Shown one piece after another: positions 15,480 to 16,497 of a stretch of 16,497 nucleotides of DNA. Made by a program: the position numbers and the translations under genes. The notes below the pieces were generated by a model that saw only the letters and a list, made by a program, of their open reading frames with translations, was not told the origin of the DNA and searched no databases. The DNA lies in contig JBJKRF010000141.1 of the NCBI GenBank assembly GCA_046704785.1, positions 1 to 16,497 of the forward strand, given 5' to 3'. Each line of letters starts with the position of its first letter. Position 1 is the stretch's first letter. The stretch comes from JBJKRF01 sp046704785. GTDB lineage: Bacteria; Chloroflexota; Anaerolineae; Anaerolineales; Villigracilaceae.

Positions 15480-16373
15480 ATGAGTCCCGTATTTTCTTCC
15501 GTGCTGTGTTTGGTCATCTTTGTCGTAGTGATCGGTATTATCGTGCTGGCAAATGCCATCCGCATTGTGCCGGAATATCAACGCCTGGTCGTCTTCCGCC
15601 TGGGTCGCTGCATCGGGGATAAAGGACCCGGTATCGTCTTCCTGATCCCGATCATCGACCGCGCCGTCAAAGTAGACCTGCGCGAGCAGATCCGCGAGGT
15701 GCCGCACCAGACCTCCATCACCAAAGACAACGCCCCCATCTCGATCGATTTCTTGTGGTATTACAAAGTGCTGGACTCGACGCAATCCGTGTTGCAGGTC
15801 GGCAACTTCGAGTCGGCAGCCGCCGGTATCGCCACTACCACGCTGCGCGCCGTCATCGGTGGCATTTCGCTCGACGACGTGCTTTCAGAACGCGAGCATA
15901 TCAACAACATGCTGCGCACCCGCCTGGACGAAGTCACCGAGCGTTGGGGTGTAAAAGTGACCAACGTCGAAATCCGCGAAATCATCCCGCCGCGCGAAGT
16001 GCAGGACGCCATGAACCGCCAGATGTCGGCGGAACGTATCCGCCGCGCGGTGGTCACCGAGTCGACCGGTACCCGCGAAGCCGCAATCAACGTGGCCGAA
16101 GGCGAAAAGCAGTCCGCCATTCTGAAGGCCGAAGGCCAGAAGCAGTCCGCCATTCTGCAAGCCGAAGGCGACCAGCAAGCCCAGGTGCTGCGCGCGGAAG
16201 GTTTCTCGAAGGCCCTGGAACAGATTTTCTCCGCCGCCAAGACCATCGACCAGAAGACCATGACGCTGCAGTATTTCGACACGCTCAAGACCATCGGTAC
16301 CAGCCCCTCAACCAAGTACATCTTCCCGATGGAGTTCACCAGCATGTTGGAAAACTTCGTCAAAGGGAAGTAA
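15480..16373 (+). CDS. Stomatin-like SPFH/Band 7 protein
   Basis: A 297-aa membrane-associated scaffold protein. Residues about 8-27 form an N-terminal membrane helix. The SPFH domain covers about 28-195 with the family strings VPEYQRLVVFRLGR, GPGIVFLIPIID, NFESAAAGIATTTLRAVIG and VEIREIIPPREVQDAMNRQM. A coiled coil follows, built from 11-residue repeats: EGEKQSAILKA (207-217), EGQKQSAILQA (218-228), EGDQQAQVLRA (229-239), then EGFSKALEQI. The last 45 residues are the conserved oligomerisation tail. AAGGAG lies 8 nt before the ATG. Pairing with NfeD upstream is a widespread arrangement and supports joint action in membrane domains or protein quality control. The precise role is unknown. Confidence 0.93.
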   Translation: MSPVFSSVLCLVIFVVVIGIIVLANAIRIVPEYQRLVVFRLGRCIGDKGPGIVFLIPIIDRAVKVDLREQIREVPHQTSITKDNAPISIDFLWYYKVLDSTQSVLQVGNFESAAAGIATTTLRAVIGGISLDDVLSEREHINNMLRTRLDEVTERWGVKVTNVEIREIIPPREVQDAMNRQMSAERIRRAVVTESTGTREAAINVAEGEKQSAILKAEGQKQSAILQAEGDQQAQVLRAEGFSKALEQIFSAAKTIDQKTMTLQYFDTLKTIGTSPSTKYIFPMEFTSMLENFVKGK

Positions 16374-16414
16374 AAGCGGGTCTTCGGAAAGTCGCACGAG
16401 AAAGCCGGATTTAC

Positions 16415-16495
16415 GGGGGATGTGGGGGGGGGAGCGCCGCCCCTACCCCCATAAATATACCCCCCCGGAAAAACAAAAAAAGGGGGGTCTACCCC
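16415..16495. other. G/C homopolymer-rich spacer at the right edge
   Basis: Downstream of the stomatin gene are runs of G (16424-16432) and C (16446-16450, 16460-16466), then an A-rich stretch and GGGGGG (16482-16487). G-runs can pair with C-runs in more than one way, including a C7/G6 hairpin whose loop is purine-rich. It may hold the stomatin terminator, but no T-run fits. No gene is supported; the window ends here. Confidence 0.4.
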
Positions 16496-16497
16496 AT

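Overview
The window looks like chromosomal DNA of a Chloroflexota bacterium, probably class Anaerolineae. This is inferred from the gene content: an NBR1-type Ig lipoprotein with a Pro/Thr-rich linker, a secreted protein with GYPI/YFxRARF repeats, LysM-M23 and NfeD/stomatin genes, GTG starts, and moderately high GC with G/C-run intergenic spacers. I see no phage, transposase, CRISPR or secretion cassette. Most of the window is conserved housekeeping sequence, and the unusual material lies in the first kilobase and in the intergenic spacers.

Layout. (1) 1-1040, minus strand. A tRNA-Pro(CGG) gene is followed by two back-to-back hairpins and then a 199-aa triple helix-turn-helix protein whose first two 53-aa units are a recent tandem duplication. 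That gene ends in a strong terminator. Beyond it is a near-consensus promoter overlapped by a perfect 16-bp inverted repeat, which fires leftward through a terminator-like leader hairpin toward a gene that leaves the window. (2) 1144-1818, minus: lipoprotein. (3) 2199-4718, plus: gyrA, with a structured leader and an excellent terminator. (4) 4805-8325, minus: a likely operon of rho, LysM-M23 endopeptidase, birA and a 76-aa membrane protein. The birA ribosome binding site is buried in a 12-bp hairpin. (5) 8610-9956, minus: CNNM/CorC-type transporter. (6) selD (minus) and a PyrK-like Fe-S flavoprotein subunit (plus) diverge from a 132-bp spacer at 11222-11353. (7) A spacer with an 18-bp perfect palindrome separates the PyrK-like gene from a convergent secreted repeat protein, which may be translated leaderlessly. 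(8) wecC-type UDP-sugar dehydrogenase (minus). (9) An nfeD-stomatin pair (plus), followed by a G/C-run spacer at the right edge.

How the genes relate. DNA topology (gyrA), transcription termination (rho), biotin-protein ligation (birA), selenophosphate synthesis (selD), envelope sugar precursors (wecC), peptidoglycan remodelling (M23) and membrane-domain organisation (nfeD/stomatin) sit side by side without forming one pathway. I did not find a convincing wholly new multi-gene system. The best leads are the duplicated HTH protein beside the palindrome-controlled promoter with its leader hairpin, and the hairpin-occluded birA start.
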